Shown here: positions 1 to 10,789 of the stretch, in pieces
Layout: each line of letters begins with the position of its first letter
Position numbering within the stretch: position 1 is the first letter of the stretch
NCBI RefSeq assembly: GCF_023898315.1
Contig: NC_064622.1
Span: 350,033,234-350,097,233, forward strand
Source of the DNA: Schistocerca nitens
Lineage: Eukaryota; Arthropoda; Insecta; Orthoptera; Acrididae
Length of the DNA: 64,000 nt
Direction: 5' to 3'
The notes under the pieces: model-generated
Seen by the model: only the letters and a program-made list of their open reading frames with translations
The model's database searches: none
What the model was told of the DNA's origin: nothing
Position numbers and translations under genes: made by a program

Positions 1-1650
1 CACACATTGCACTTATTGCAGATGTTGTCAATGTATCTCTGTATTAAGTTGGAGGCACACCATGGTAGCTGCTGAATAATGTAACTAAGTCAGTCTTCAT
101 TTGCTAACACACAAATTAATTGTATTTTGTGGATGGCCTTTCCTTCTCATTCCATTTTTAACTAATACTGATGTTTCTGTTACTGATACTGTACATATTT
201 ATGTTGAGATGTGTTAATGTTTTTGTCTGAAATATTGCACCAATCTTGATTCAGGTTGCAATATGATTGTAATTACTCACATTATGTAGATGGCCCTTTC
301 TTCTTTCTGCTTCTGCCAAATACATGTGTTTCTTTAACTGACATGTACAGCACTTTTGCACTGTCTGTGTTGAAATAAAATTAATGATTCCATCTCAAAG
401 GCAGAATCTATATTGTAGTGACAGACATATGTCGTGTAGCCTCAAATTCTAAATAAGGATGGAAGGTAATGGTTTGGTTGTGAGTTGGAAAAGTGAACAA
501 ATGTGAATATTGAAATATAGACTCTTCAAGTCACAGACTCATCTGTAGAACAGCCCGAGGTACAGTTTAGGTATATGGGTGAAAATTTGGTTCTGTGTTG
601 GTGGCAAACGAACGTGAATGTGAAATCTAGGTTACAATGACAAACTGATCTGAGCTTAGCCCAGGGTTCTGGTTATGATGGAAGATGACAAGCTAGCTCC
701 GAGTTGATTGAACCAATGAAAGGAAAGCAAAATCTTCCTTGAGTTGATAAGTTTCATTGCCCATTATTTTCTGTTTACTTGTGCCCAGAGTCCTAAACTG
801 CTGCTCTAACGGTGACTTTGTCAACTGATTGTCTTCACACTAACCAAAGCAGAGTCTGTCCTTATAAATCAACATAACTTGGGCCATTTATCCCACCAGC
901 TGCATCTTTTAGTACATGATCAGAGGTATACTTCATGGTGAGATGTGAGCCTATGGGGCAGAATACTCAACTCATAGCTGCCCCTTCTCCATCAAATGGT
1001 TCTTGGCAATCATAGCTGATAATGGCTAAAATACTGGTTGTAATTTATGTTCTCGTTCATCTGCTTGCACATTTGATGTACAAGTGCAGGAGCAAATCTG
1101 TATGTTGGACATGTTTTCGGCATAACCAGTCAGTCTCCTGGAGAACCACAATACAACATCAGTTAAATTCAATTACTTGCCTGAATGCTCAATGACGTTG
1201 CCCTGAAGGTCTTCAGTTTTTTATTACACCAAAATAATGATGCAAGCCCTACTCCAACCTAAGTTTGTTGTTCCGAATGCTTTTTACTGCTATCATTACT
1301 CCACGAAAGTATGATATTTCTAAATGTCTTTTAGATGTGTTTTATTCTTTGTTTTCCACTATTGCATTTGATGAAGAAAGATGTCAATTCATGGGGCGCT
1401 CTTAATGTGACAAGACTGTGCATTTCAGTCATGTACAATTATTCACAGGCAATATCCAAACAGACTCTGAAGTATGGCCAGACACAACAGCAGACAAATG
1501 CTTAAACTACCAAAGAAGTTTATATAATGATTCTACTCTTTTCAATATGTCTTACTTATTAATTCTCATTCATGAAAAGCCAGATATTGCCTCTATCATG
1601 TAGGAAACTGAAAGGCTTACAGAAAAATACTTGTATAAAATCAATCATAC
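1..1650. other. Intron sequence of the Sxl-like gene, nothing else recognised
   Basis: This AT-rich stretch lies 3' (minus strand) of the splice donor at 1650, so it should be intron of the Sxl-like gene. I looked on the minus strand for the next RRM exon, which should start with codons for Thr-Gly-Tyr, and did not find it. The open frame at 1418..1603 (+) has no recognisable motif and is probably chance. Confidence 0.5.
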
Positions 1651-1858
1651 CTTGTAATGCTTCATTACTCGACAGCTCTCAACTGGGCCGATTGTTACAA
1701 ACATGTTGTACAGCTCTTTTTCTGTCAGAGTCTGTGGTAAGTAATTGATGATAAGGTTTGTTTTCGAATCATCTCTCTTTCCTTGTTGATCAGCCATTGA
1801 TTTGATGTTGAGTTGACCGTTTCTGGATGAAGTTTTGGAGGAGCCTTGGTCCGTCCAA
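1651..1858 (-). CDS. Sxl: Sex-lethal-like RNA-binding protein, exon with start of RRM1
   Basis: Read on the minus strand, this exon encodes the beginning of an RNA recognition motif. The RNP2 strand is NLIINYLPQ, followed by TLTEKELYNMF and IGPVESCRVMKHYK. That pattern belongs to the Sxl/ELAV family. The ELY..F, 'IGPVESCR' and final 'YK' fit Sex-lethal (and its sister gene ssx) better than ELAV. Proteins of this family bind U-rich RNA and control splicing or translation. The donor after Lys is AAG|gtatga at 1650; in Sxl the next residues are TGY, so the RNP1 strand should be in the next exon, off the window. The acceptor is a long T tract plus 'ctctcatag' ending at 1859. A Met codon sits at 1797..1795 (MADQQGKRDD). 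There is no in-frame stop between the acceptor and this Met, so the reading frame can also be entered from an upstream exon (see 2657..2703). The function is inferred from the family; only half of one RRM is visible. Confidence 0.8.
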
Positions 1859-2656
1859 CTATGAGAGTGATAAAAAAAAATAAAAACAAACTGATGTCTC
1901 TATGTGGCATAAGTGACACAAAAAAATAATAAATAAAGCACGTTTCCATGTCTTCCCTAAAGAAAATAAAGAGCGTAAGTGAGATACCTATTAGTATATC
2001 CAATATACTGCTACTCTAACTCAACAAGAAAACTTTAAAGCTTTGATGCTACTGATAACTACATTCCCGGATGAAGTCTTGAGTGATCCTATTAGGATAC
2101 TGATAAAAAAAATTAAAACGTGTTTTCGAATCATGAGAAATGCTTGGAGTTTTGGAATAGCCTACATTGTAGATTATAAAATTTGCAACAATACTTGCAA
2201 GCTTACTCCAAAACTCCGTATAACAGATTACCCATCATTATTAATTTACGTAATTTCTGAAGCATTCTAATAGCAGAAAATCAGCAATCGTCAAAACATT
2301 CAAACACGCCATAGGATGCCGGTGTCATAATTGTCACAATAAAATGCGTAGTGCGGTTAAATTTACTGATTTCTTGCTAAATATCACACAAGAGTGCAGC
2401 TCCAATGCTTATCAGAGACGCAGCATCATAATAAAAACGATATTTCGGAAATTCTTACCTTATAATACACTACAAATAAGGAGACTGAAAATGCTACATT
2501 AAACAAATCAAAATAGTTATTTTGTCATTTTCTTATCGCAGAATGTATCGGACGTGTAACTTTCGAACTGATATCCTCGATGTAACCAACAACTGTTGTT
2601 TAACAGCTTCTAGAGGTGTATATATTTGCAGATATTGCTCTTTTCAACTACCGTAC
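1859..2656 (-). other. Proposed first intron of the Sxl-like gene
   Basis: This would be a 798-bp intron with donor gtacgg at 2656 and a polypyrimidine tract plus 'catag' acceptor ending at 1859. No motif is recognised in the open frames at 1725..2003 (-) and 2043..2270 (+). CpG dinucleotides become frequent above about 2300. Confidence 0.45.
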
Positions 2657-2703
2657 CTCGTATCTTGGTTAACGTAGTGAAGTGTCCTCGGATAGGCATC
2701 CAT
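2657..2703 (-). CDS. Sxl: Candidate first coding exon of the Sxl-like gene
   Basis: On the minus strand an ATG at 2703 opens 15 codons (MDAYPRTLHYVNQDT) plus two bases, AG, directly before a good donor (AG|gtacggtag). The RRM exon at 1858 begins with one T followed by an open frame (TGG ACG GAC CAA...). AG plus T gives AGT (Ser), so the two exons join in phase and run without a stop into MADQQGK and the RRM. An in-frame TAA lies 60 bases upstream of this ATG with no other in-frame ATG between, as expected of a first coding exon. The 5' UTR would lie above 2703. This is a splice model from sequence alone. The alternative is that translation starts at Met 1797 and this segment is untranslated. 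Confidence 0.5.
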
Positions 2704-3020
2704 TTTCAATATACGTAGTTCGACACTGCAGTACGACGTTGCATTGTTTTTCCGCTGTTATTTTGTTATTAATGAATCAGGTGCGTGTTTGAACAGCTTT
2801 TGCAGCGGACGAAGGAAATTCTGTGAATATATCCAACTGTGTGAATATTTGCGACGATGAGGCTACCAAAAGCTCTGTTTTTCATTGCGGTGCCTCGACA
2901 TTATCCCAACATTTCTTCAAAAGAATACTGTTGATTTTAGTGTTTTAACAATAGAAACAGCAATTAAATATGCATATTAAAGGAGACTTCATTATGTCAC
3001 TTCATTTTCAGGACGTTCTC
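2704..3020 (-). promoter_or_regulatory. CpG-enriched candidate promoter / 5' UTR of the Sxl-like gene
   Basis: From about 2300 to 3020 CpG dinucleotides are clearly denser than in the flanking AT-rich sequence (for example gtagttcgacactgc, gcggacgaagg, gcgacgatgagg, cgttctcgagcgg). The zone surrounds and lies upstream of the proposed first coding exon, where a promoter would be expected. I could not fix a TATA box or initiator with confidence. Confidence 0.3.
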
Positions 3021-4729
3021 GAGCGGCTGATATATTGTTCCTTGTTACTATTTTCTGGTTTTTCATTACGTTGCTGCTTGTTTGCAATACTGTGCTGTTT
3101 GCGTGTTAACTGAATTATTTATTTGTCATGTGCTTGATAGTGTTTGACTCTTAAACTTCTTATCCATTTTTTAAATAATTTCATATAACAGCATACTAGA
3201 AATTCTTTACCATGGACAGCTACATTACACCCTTTAGAATTAGGTTACTATTTACTAATGCTTAGTGTTTTGCATCAAAATGTTTCAATTTGGGTTTCGA
3301 AATAGCTTTACATTTCGTTGACGAATGGCGTATTTAATTTCGATAATATGTTTTTATTAAAATTTGCAATAATCTGCCACAGTATTAGCTACACAGATTT
3401 TCTTTCTAATCTCCACATTTTTCTTTTTGTGTTAGGAGATATTGCAGATATATCGTGTTCTTGCAGATAATGTTACGGTACAACCAAATTTTAGGAAGAC
3501 CACCTCATGGTTCTGTTTTGAAAATCAATGATACACACAGTCTTCATGGTCCAAGTTCAAATATGTACATACATGCCTATTTCACATTCTATGGATTCCA
3601 ACATGAAGGAGAACAATTGGGGGATATGTGCCCCAACAGACAGAAATTACTGTAGTACTGTCACACCACCTGTGATGGCACAGTGATGTAGGTAAAAATG
3701 ACAGTTGAAAGAGATAGTGGTCTATTAGTTGAGAATGTTATGCCCTTGTAACTAGAGTAGTAACAGTCAAGGATATTTAGAGTTGTCTAGCACTGGATTA
3801 TTTTCCACAATAAAATTACTTGCAAAGATTAAAGGTCATAGGCCTAGTACAACACTCATTAACATTTTGTTTTTTGACACATCAGTATTAAGTGATTTTG
3901 ATGTAAAAGCAATGATTTAGCTGACAATGATGGTCAAATGCTCACAATAAATAATGCTGACTAGGTGGGTTTAGATCATAACATATACATCACAGAATTC
4001 TAAAGAAGAATCAATCATAGAATTTAGAGGAAATTGTGGGAAGAGATTTATGAGCAAGAATACCCAGGGCCTGAGCTACACAAAGAGGGGGGGAGTAGGG
4101 AAGAAGGCCAGATTATTTCAGTTTTGTGGTGAATGACAAAATAGTTTAGAGATTTGATGACAAATGGTTCTGTGTGCGCATGCCTCTAGTTAATGTATTA
4201 ATACATGTTCTGGCTTCAAACAAATTCTGACTTGATATGAATGTTTGGCAGGGAGAGCTCCGGCTATTTCAGAGGATAAAAAAAAAATTATTACCTAAAT
4301 GAAACTGAAACTAGAAAATAGATGTGGCAGATTGGTGACAATTTCCAAACTTTTGGCCTTCAAACTGAATCATTACTTCCTCACAATGACAGCTAACTTT
4401 GCACCCACTCATAAATAACTAAATTAACTTACATATTTACTTCAGTAGGCTTTGCATTTCATAAGGTCACCAAAAAAATGATAGCTCAACAGGCTGTGAG
4501 TTTGTTTCGAGAAAAGTAGTAAATCCTGTGCTGACATGGTAGAACAGACTTTAAGCTATCTTTGTAATCAAACAATGACTCTGGGCGTATTTTCTGACAG
4601 ATGTAGGTATTTTTATTAACATTCATATCTAAACTAGAGCAAACCATTTCAAAAGCTTTTATGAAACTGGCGTATGATTCAATACTGGATTCTCTAAAGA
4701 AAAGGCTGTACAACATGTAGCAAGTCAAG
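3021..4729. other. Intergenic AT-rich sequence, nothing recognised
   Basis: No coding, repeat or transposon signal that I can name. The open frame at 3455..3655 (+, 66 codons) and the one at 4486..4728 (-) show no familiar motif and have no supporting context. Confidence 0.4.
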
Positions 4730-5400
4730 TACTAACAAAGCTAAGCAAGAAAAATTATCTCATTGGTATAGTCCATGATCATGCCAAAAGCCTTTGATTG
4801 CATGGACCACAGAATTCTACTTGACAAATCAAAATCTTATGCCATTAATGGCATCCCTCACACATAGATAAAATATTTCATAACAGAAAGCCTGATAGAC
4901 TGTACCTCTGGCATGAAACTAGCCTCAGAATGGGGATATGTAACTTGTTGCGTACCACGGGGATTGGTACCAGGTCCCGCTCTTGTTATTAAGCTACACG
5001 AATTATGTCGCAATGACTAAAGGACAGTTCAAAAACAGTAAATGACACAGGAATACTGATGTAAAGTCAAGTGCAATATTACCAGAAACAGCTCAAATGA
5101 CAGCTTAATAGTCCTGCAACTGGTTCACAGCAATCAGTTGAAATCTTAATTTCACAAAGACTTATATTACGCAGTTTAAAACAAGCAATAAAGACTAGCA
5201 AACACTAGAAATAATAATTGCCATAAACTAGATAGAACACTGTGGAAAATTTATAGTGTACTAACTGCATAATGAAGTTGCAGTGGAGTCAACACACTCA
5301 TAAACTAATCAAGAAACTCAGTTAAGCTTATTTTGGCCTTAGGAGTTTCTCTTATGAGAAAAGTTAGGCATGTCAAGTAACAAATTAGGAAATTTTTTAA
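4730..5400 (+). mobile_element. Jockey/CR1-type LINE fragment (reverse transcriptase part)
   Basis: In one plus-strand frame with a single stop, 4785..5030 encodes reverse transcriptase motif A (KAFDCMDHRILLDK), then YAINGIPHT, then motif B (CVPRGLVPGP, the usual PQGS block). These are hallmarks of the Jockey/CR1 group of non-LTR retrotransposons. From about 5090 to 5340 the sequence still resembles the region after the YADD box (NFTKT..QFKTSNK, then an IEH-type strand) in shifting frames. The YADD box itself is not recognisable, and there is no endonuclease part, so this is a dead 5'-truncated piece. Clade assignment is approximate. Confidence 0.7.
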
Positions 5401-5479
5401 ATTAGTCTGAGAAAGATAGTTGGTACGAAACTATGAAGCACAAGATACAAGTGAGACATACGATCCATTTCTTAATACA

Positions 5480-6880
5480 ATAATGCACCATTCTCGTTTA
5501 GACTTCCCCAAAATGACCAAGGCCACCATGAGGAATGGATTATGAAAAAAATAATCGAACTACGGACTAAACTAAAAGATCTCAGACAAGCAGGGAATCT
5601 GGAAAATATTCAGTGTCATAAGAGTTACAGCCAATTAATAAGAGAAGCTAAGGCAAGTTTGATGAACAGAACCACAACAAATTTCAAAAACTATAAGTAA
5701 AAAAGCATGAGGCATAACTAACACTGAAAGATAACAGTAAGGACAAAGCATGCAACAAAAATATTTCCACGTTAAAGAAAACTGAGGACACCATAGCTAC
5801 AGAAGGAGTAAATATTGCTAATGTACTAAACAACAATTTAATGGATGCTGTAAGAAAATGTAGTGTGTAAAAGGAATCACAAGAGACATAAGCATCCTAG
5901 AACACTTGGACACAGTGACAAAATGGGAATGCATGAAATATAAATCAGGGATTAAATTTCAAGAAGTCTGAAGGAGATGGTGAAATATTAAATCAATTTC
6001 TAAAGCATGTTAGTGGGAAAATAACTGAGCTATCACTGCATATAGCAAACTGCTTGTTTGGTGGAGAACTTACACGAAAATAAAAAATAGGTGTAGTAGT
6101 ACCTATGTACAGGAAAGGTGACAAGGACGATTCAAATGACTAAAGACTAGTATCTTTAATATCTAGTTTCTCAAAATACGAGAAATGCTTATACACAGTA
6201 GATTGATGAAATTTGTAGAGAAATACCGTAGTCTGATTAAAGTGCTTCACCACTTCCGAAAAGGGGGAGCTACACAAAAGCTGTCTCTAGACTAACAGAA
6301 TCTGTTAAGAGAAGCTCAGCATCCATTATGTTTCAAAATGCTGGCAACTAAAAGCAGTATTTGACAACAGCCGAGTGGTATAGAAGGACGAGCAGTAGTT
6401 TCTTTCAAAGGAGCTGTTTTTCTTGTAACATACATATGTAAAGTAATCTAAAAGTGAACACTATAATTTTCAATTTGAATAACTAGTGCTTGTCATAATA
6501 CATTGTTAGCATTCTTTACAGGAGTAATCAGCAGCGGTTGCTTCTGCCATGAAGGCTATCCTTCATGATGGGATTTGATTTACAAAATACAATGTGTGAA
6601 TGAATGAATGAAAAAGATACTGGATGCAGATTTGAAATCAAAAATATCATGTATGGTGTGCTTCAGGGGTCTGTACTTGATTCATTATCATTCAGTAGCT
6701 TCTTAAACACTAATGAAGCAGTGAGAAGGAACTAAAAAATAGTGTATGCTGATGAAGTAATATTAGAATACCTAGAAAAAAATCTGGAAACTCTTGAAAT
6801 AAGTGCATTTATTTCAACAGATAACGCAGCACAATAGCTTATACAAATGACTTACTTGTTCATAGATAAAAAAACGTAAG
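5480..6880 (+). mobile_element. Second Jockey/CR1-type LINE fragment
   Basis: This second copy of a related LINE follows directly in the same orientation. Around 6091..6180 a plus frame reads VVVPMYRKGDKDDSND, a stop, then RLVSLISSFSK, which is the start of the reverse transcriptase fingers. At 6655..6770 YGVLQGSVLDSLSF (motif B) is followed by VYADEVILE, the catalytic YADD box with Asp2 changed to Glu. Motif A is not visible; 6360..6600 looks like foreign or strongly diverged sequence, possibly an insertion. Many stops show it is a fossil. The section before 6090 resembles the linker between endonuclease and RT. Confidence 0.65.
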
Positions 6881-6922
6881 ATAACATGGTTATATTTATA
6901 CTGCAAAAAATACTGACCAAAT

Positions 6923-7043
6923 GGGCCATGAATGCCCAACGGTATTGACTGTCCGTCGTTTCATCCTTAGCCCACAGCATCACTGGATGCGGATATGAAG
7001 GGACATGCGGTCAGCACACCACTCTCCTGGCTGTATGCCAGTT
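6923..7043 (+). repeat. SINE-like repeat fragment
   Basis: The sequence (for example ggcatgaatgcc-like start, 'cactggatgcggatatgaag', 'ctggctgtatgccagtttac') matches my memory of the tail part of an abundant orthopteran SINE whose other half is 5S-rRNA-like. The 5S-like half is absent here. It ends where the Tc1-like terminus begins at 7044. Identification is by recall only. Confidence 0.4.
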
Positions 7044-7045
7044 TA

Positions 7046-8190
7046 CACTGCTGGAAAAAAATGCAAGACCCTCAAGGACAAGGTCATTTTATTGACAAGC
7101 ATTGTGGAATGTAGTTCATCAGTAGGAGTGTATGATAACAAATTAAGCTGAAATGAAATGCGTCACATTAAAGCATATCCATATAATCCCATCAATCCCT
7201 GTTGTACCCCCCATCAGACAGCAACGCAGGTGTGTATCTCACGTGCGAATGATCATAAAGATGCCAAATGGCATCCTGCGATAGATTGTCCCAAGCATCC
7301 TGTACATTTGTTGCAATTCAACAGTTGTTCGTATAGGCTTTGGAGAGCAAGCATCATGTCCAATATTTGTTCGGATGGAGAGGGCAGTTGTATACCACAA
7401 GGAGTGTGTTGCATCACAGCAACCAGATGTGCTTTGCCCTTCTGAGAAACCACATAACCTACCAGTCAATTACTTTACCATGCAGAAACACCAAATTTGA
7501 CCACGAGTTGTAGCTGATGGTTCCCTACCCTATAAAGCCTGATATGGGACCTGTGTGTAGTGGTTGAATGCACCCTGAAATATGTCACTCAGTAGATCTA
7601 TGCCTTAACATGTATGTCCATAATTCTCATAGAGACAGAACCTTCTCTCATCACTGAAGAGAATAGAGCATCATGCCACACTCTAGTCAACTCTTTCACG
7701 ACACGAGAGCGTAGCCATGTTTGGCGGTGTTGTGGTGTCAGTGATAGATTGGCCAGAGGCATGCATGATCATAGTCGTGCTGCAAGCAGACAGTTCCCAG
7801 TGGTCCTTGGTGACAGTACAGGTGCAACATGTACCCGAATTTCTTCCCTGGATGATGTTAATTCAGGCAATGCTGCTTGTGCATTGTATCAAACTTGACA
7901 TGCATCTGTAGCACCCAAACATCAAGAACCTGGTCTGCATATTTGGAAATGTTCCGCAGACAATAGCTGAAAGCAGCAGAATTCCACAGATTCATTGTGC
8001 CGAACATGTGTAGCAATCTATCAATACACCCATCCAATGTCCAGCAGGTCCACTATCTGACTCTGTTCAAATGGCTTAAATTGTCCAGTAGGAGCATGTA
8101 CTCATCAGTGGAGCGTTGTTGTACCCTTGAATGAGAGTTGCAAATACTGTTCAGCTCCAAACTCAATACTGTTTCAGCCTGCAAGAGTTA
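7046..8190 (-). mobile_element. Tc1-like DNA transposon, degenerate
   Basis: Read on the minus strand from about 8080 down, broken frames follow the order of a Tc1-type transposase. First comes an N-terminal helix-turn-helix piece (FEQSQIVDLLDIGWVY, about 8075..8025). Then the first catalytic strand (FSDERRFCLYENYGH, about 7660..7615). Then the C-terminal part (VELQQM..., about 7320..7240) ending in a 'GGTTG' stretch. The left end 'cactgctggaaaaaaatgc' starts after a TA dinucleotide at 7044..7045, the usual Tc1/mariner target. The opposite terminus is not recognisable. Stops and frameshifts throughout mean no protein is made. The open frames at 7158..7911 on the plus strand are antisense shadows. 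Confidence 0.7.
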
Positions 8191-8950
8191 AAATAGAGGA
8201 TGCACAAGCAGGCCTTGTTAGCGGTACCTGGTTGCCGATTATCATGACAAATAAATTATTAACACTACAACCCCTCAGTATGCTCGTACTATACCTGATG
8301 CCAGTGAACAAGGCCCTGCGATCAAATAAAAATCGATTCTTTGTGTCGACCTAAAAACAAGAATATTACCTTATTTTGCATATTTTCACTCATTCTTTGA
8401 TGGTATAACCTTCTGGGACAGTGTACCTGAAGTAAATAAAGTGACCTCTAAGAATATTGTGTGATTAACCATACATCATGCAGAAGCATCTTCTATAATT
8501 TGTTCGTACGTTCAAATTTGCTCATCAATAGTATTTCTTCCTGACGATAAAAATAACTTTCAGGTGAACTGTGAGTCATGCCATTATACTGCCAGCAACA
8601 AAAATAATGTCCATGTACACTATGTCTACTCATCTATGGTTCAAAATGTACTCTGGTGCAAAGATATTCTTCTAGCTCCCATATAACTTAAAGCAAACAG
8701 TTTGGAATTCCAATCAGTTAAAAAGAAAATTAAGAATAGTCACTATTTTTTACAAATTTCACTGATACTTGGAAACATATTTGAATTTTGAATAAATTTA
8801 ATTAATGTTTGAGAGATCAACACTGTCTTCTAAAAGGGACCAGAGAAGGACAAATAAGTATGTGATTTACCCATGCCAGTCCATGAAACTAGTAACCAGC
8901 CAAATAAGGGCTATTATTTACAGACATGTTTATTTGTGTGTGTGTGTGTG

Positions 8951-8981
<31 letters not shown>

Positions 8982-10344
8982 TTTCATTCTTTCATTTACG
9001 TGCTTATTATGGGATCATAAGTTGACTCAGGATGTGCAGCCATCTGTGAGAGCATATATATGCTGCTTGTTAATACAGTGGAGAAATCTACTCACCAAAC
9101 AGCTACGGACGGAAACAATTTTAACAGTATTTCAAATTTTTTTCCCTCTCTTGCCTTTTCGTAAATAAATTTCTCTCTATTCATATTATAAATAGTTCAA
9201 TGCACTGTTTATATGGAAGCTTTCCTTAGCAACAAGTTAACTGTACTAGCAAAACAAATAACTGATCAATTTATGTTGACATGCAAACAAACAATTTTGT
9301 GTTTTCAAGCACTGGTACATGTGTGCAGTATCTCCAAAATACTGTAATAAAATGTATCAGAGTTGACATTAAACTCAAGAAAGAAAGAATAAAAAAAAAG
9401 ATTAATTTGAAGGATCCAACCTGATATTTCTATGTATTGAACAAAAAAATAATAAATAAATAACCATAAAAAATTGCCACTTGCTTTCAAATTACCAACA
9501 AGAGATTTCAGTCTTTAGAAGAATGTTTAAAGAATAAAATAATAAAAACAAAAATCTCTGCACTGCCAGCCAGATTTATTAAACAATGAACTTTTTAGTA
9601 TTATACATTACTTCTAAGCCAAATATGATTCCGGAACTGGAATTCCAGTCATGTCTGTTCGTGTAATTATACCATCAGTAGTTTTCTGCTTTATCTAATA
9701 AGTGGCACTGGGCATTGATTATTTGCTAAAACCAGGAACTAATAGCAGTCAGATCTTTGGGGTATGAAAGATTGCTCACATTTTGTCATTCCATTTGTTT
9801 TTTCTTCTTCAGTATATTCTTTGTGGACACTAGTGCCACTTAGTAGTTATCGTAAAGGAGAACTTATTCACAGGGCAATGTATGTTGGTGGTGATGGCTG
9901 TAGATTTAAAGAGACTAAATAACTTAGTTATCAGGCTCAAGAACTTGAGATGTAGGTACAAGTTAGGACTGATCAGGGGTTTTGGGTGACTTTTCTAAAC
10001 TCTGCCTCTTTTCCTAAACCTCCCCAGCCCCTTTCCTTCACCCTTCTTCCTCGACTCCTCACCAACCTTTCTGCCAGAAGAATAAGTCACTGACACAGAA
10101 AGCTGGCAAACTTTAATACTGCTTATATGAATGTTCTCTTGCCATCACTTGGTGAGTAGATATTTTATCTAAAAATTATCATCTCAGACTTTTTTGTTTA
10201 TTTATATGGTGTAAACATACCAAAAGCTATGTGCACATTGAATTTTCCATGTATTGATGCCAATAATGTAAATAATAATTGTGACTGTATGAATGAAAGG
10301 AAACACATTTTAGCCATGATCCAAAAACACATTATTACTGTGCA
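8191..10344. other. Intergenic sequence with one compound microsatellite
   Basis: AT-rich sequence without recognisable genes. A short non-homologous open frame overlaps the microsatellite at 8934..8984. From 10000 to 10080 there is a C/T-rich patch (plus strand) of unknown meaning. Confidence 0.4.
8934..8984 (+). repeat. Compound microsatellite (TG)n then (TTTA)n
   Basis: About nine TG units are followed directly by about eight TTTA units. The open frames across it (8805..9020 and 8926..9168) are products of the repeat. Confidence 0.9.
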
Positions 10345-10640
10345 ACCTAGGTAGATTGTTACTCGTCATAAAGACGACACGTTGAGTTGCAGATAGACAC
10401 AACAAAAAGACTTACAAATTGAAATTTAAGCCAAATTCTTCCTTAGAAAGGAAAAGGAGCACCAATAAATTCTTACAAACAAGCACCTCTCCTGCATACT
10501 TGACCACTATCTCTGGGCAGCTCATTTTGTAACAGTCTTTTTGTTGTGCCTGTCTGCGACTCAACGTTTCATCTTTACAGTGAGTGCCAATGTATCCTTT
10601 TCCTAATATTGTTGATAATGCAACATGGATTTACCATTGT
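10345..10640. mobile_element. Fold-back repeat element (diverged copy)
   Basis: A 33-base arm at 10379..10411 (gttgagttgcagatagacac and onward) is repeated inverted at 10535..10567 (gtctttttgttgtgcctgtc and onward) with only a few mismatches. The right side continues with 'ctaatattgttgataatgca' and 'catggatttacc', diverged from the end of the element at 47702..48070. The two therefore belong to one family. No coding capacity is present. Outer limits are approximate and I could not define a target duplication for this copy. Confidence 0.6.
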
Positions 10641-10789
10641 TTAATTTTTGTCATTATCTACTCATGAATTAAGGCACCAAGGTTCTTATCCTATGTGGAG
10701 TTTGCAACCTTGTCTAAAGGTCATGAACAATTGAATTACATTTTCTCTTTCAATAATTTCTGTATCCCTTTACTAGTGCATGTGAGTGT

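Noticed and set aside
7158-7911. Overlapping plus-strand open frames of 64 to 95 codons
   Set aside because: They are antisense to the Tc1-like element at 7046..8190 and have no motif of their own.
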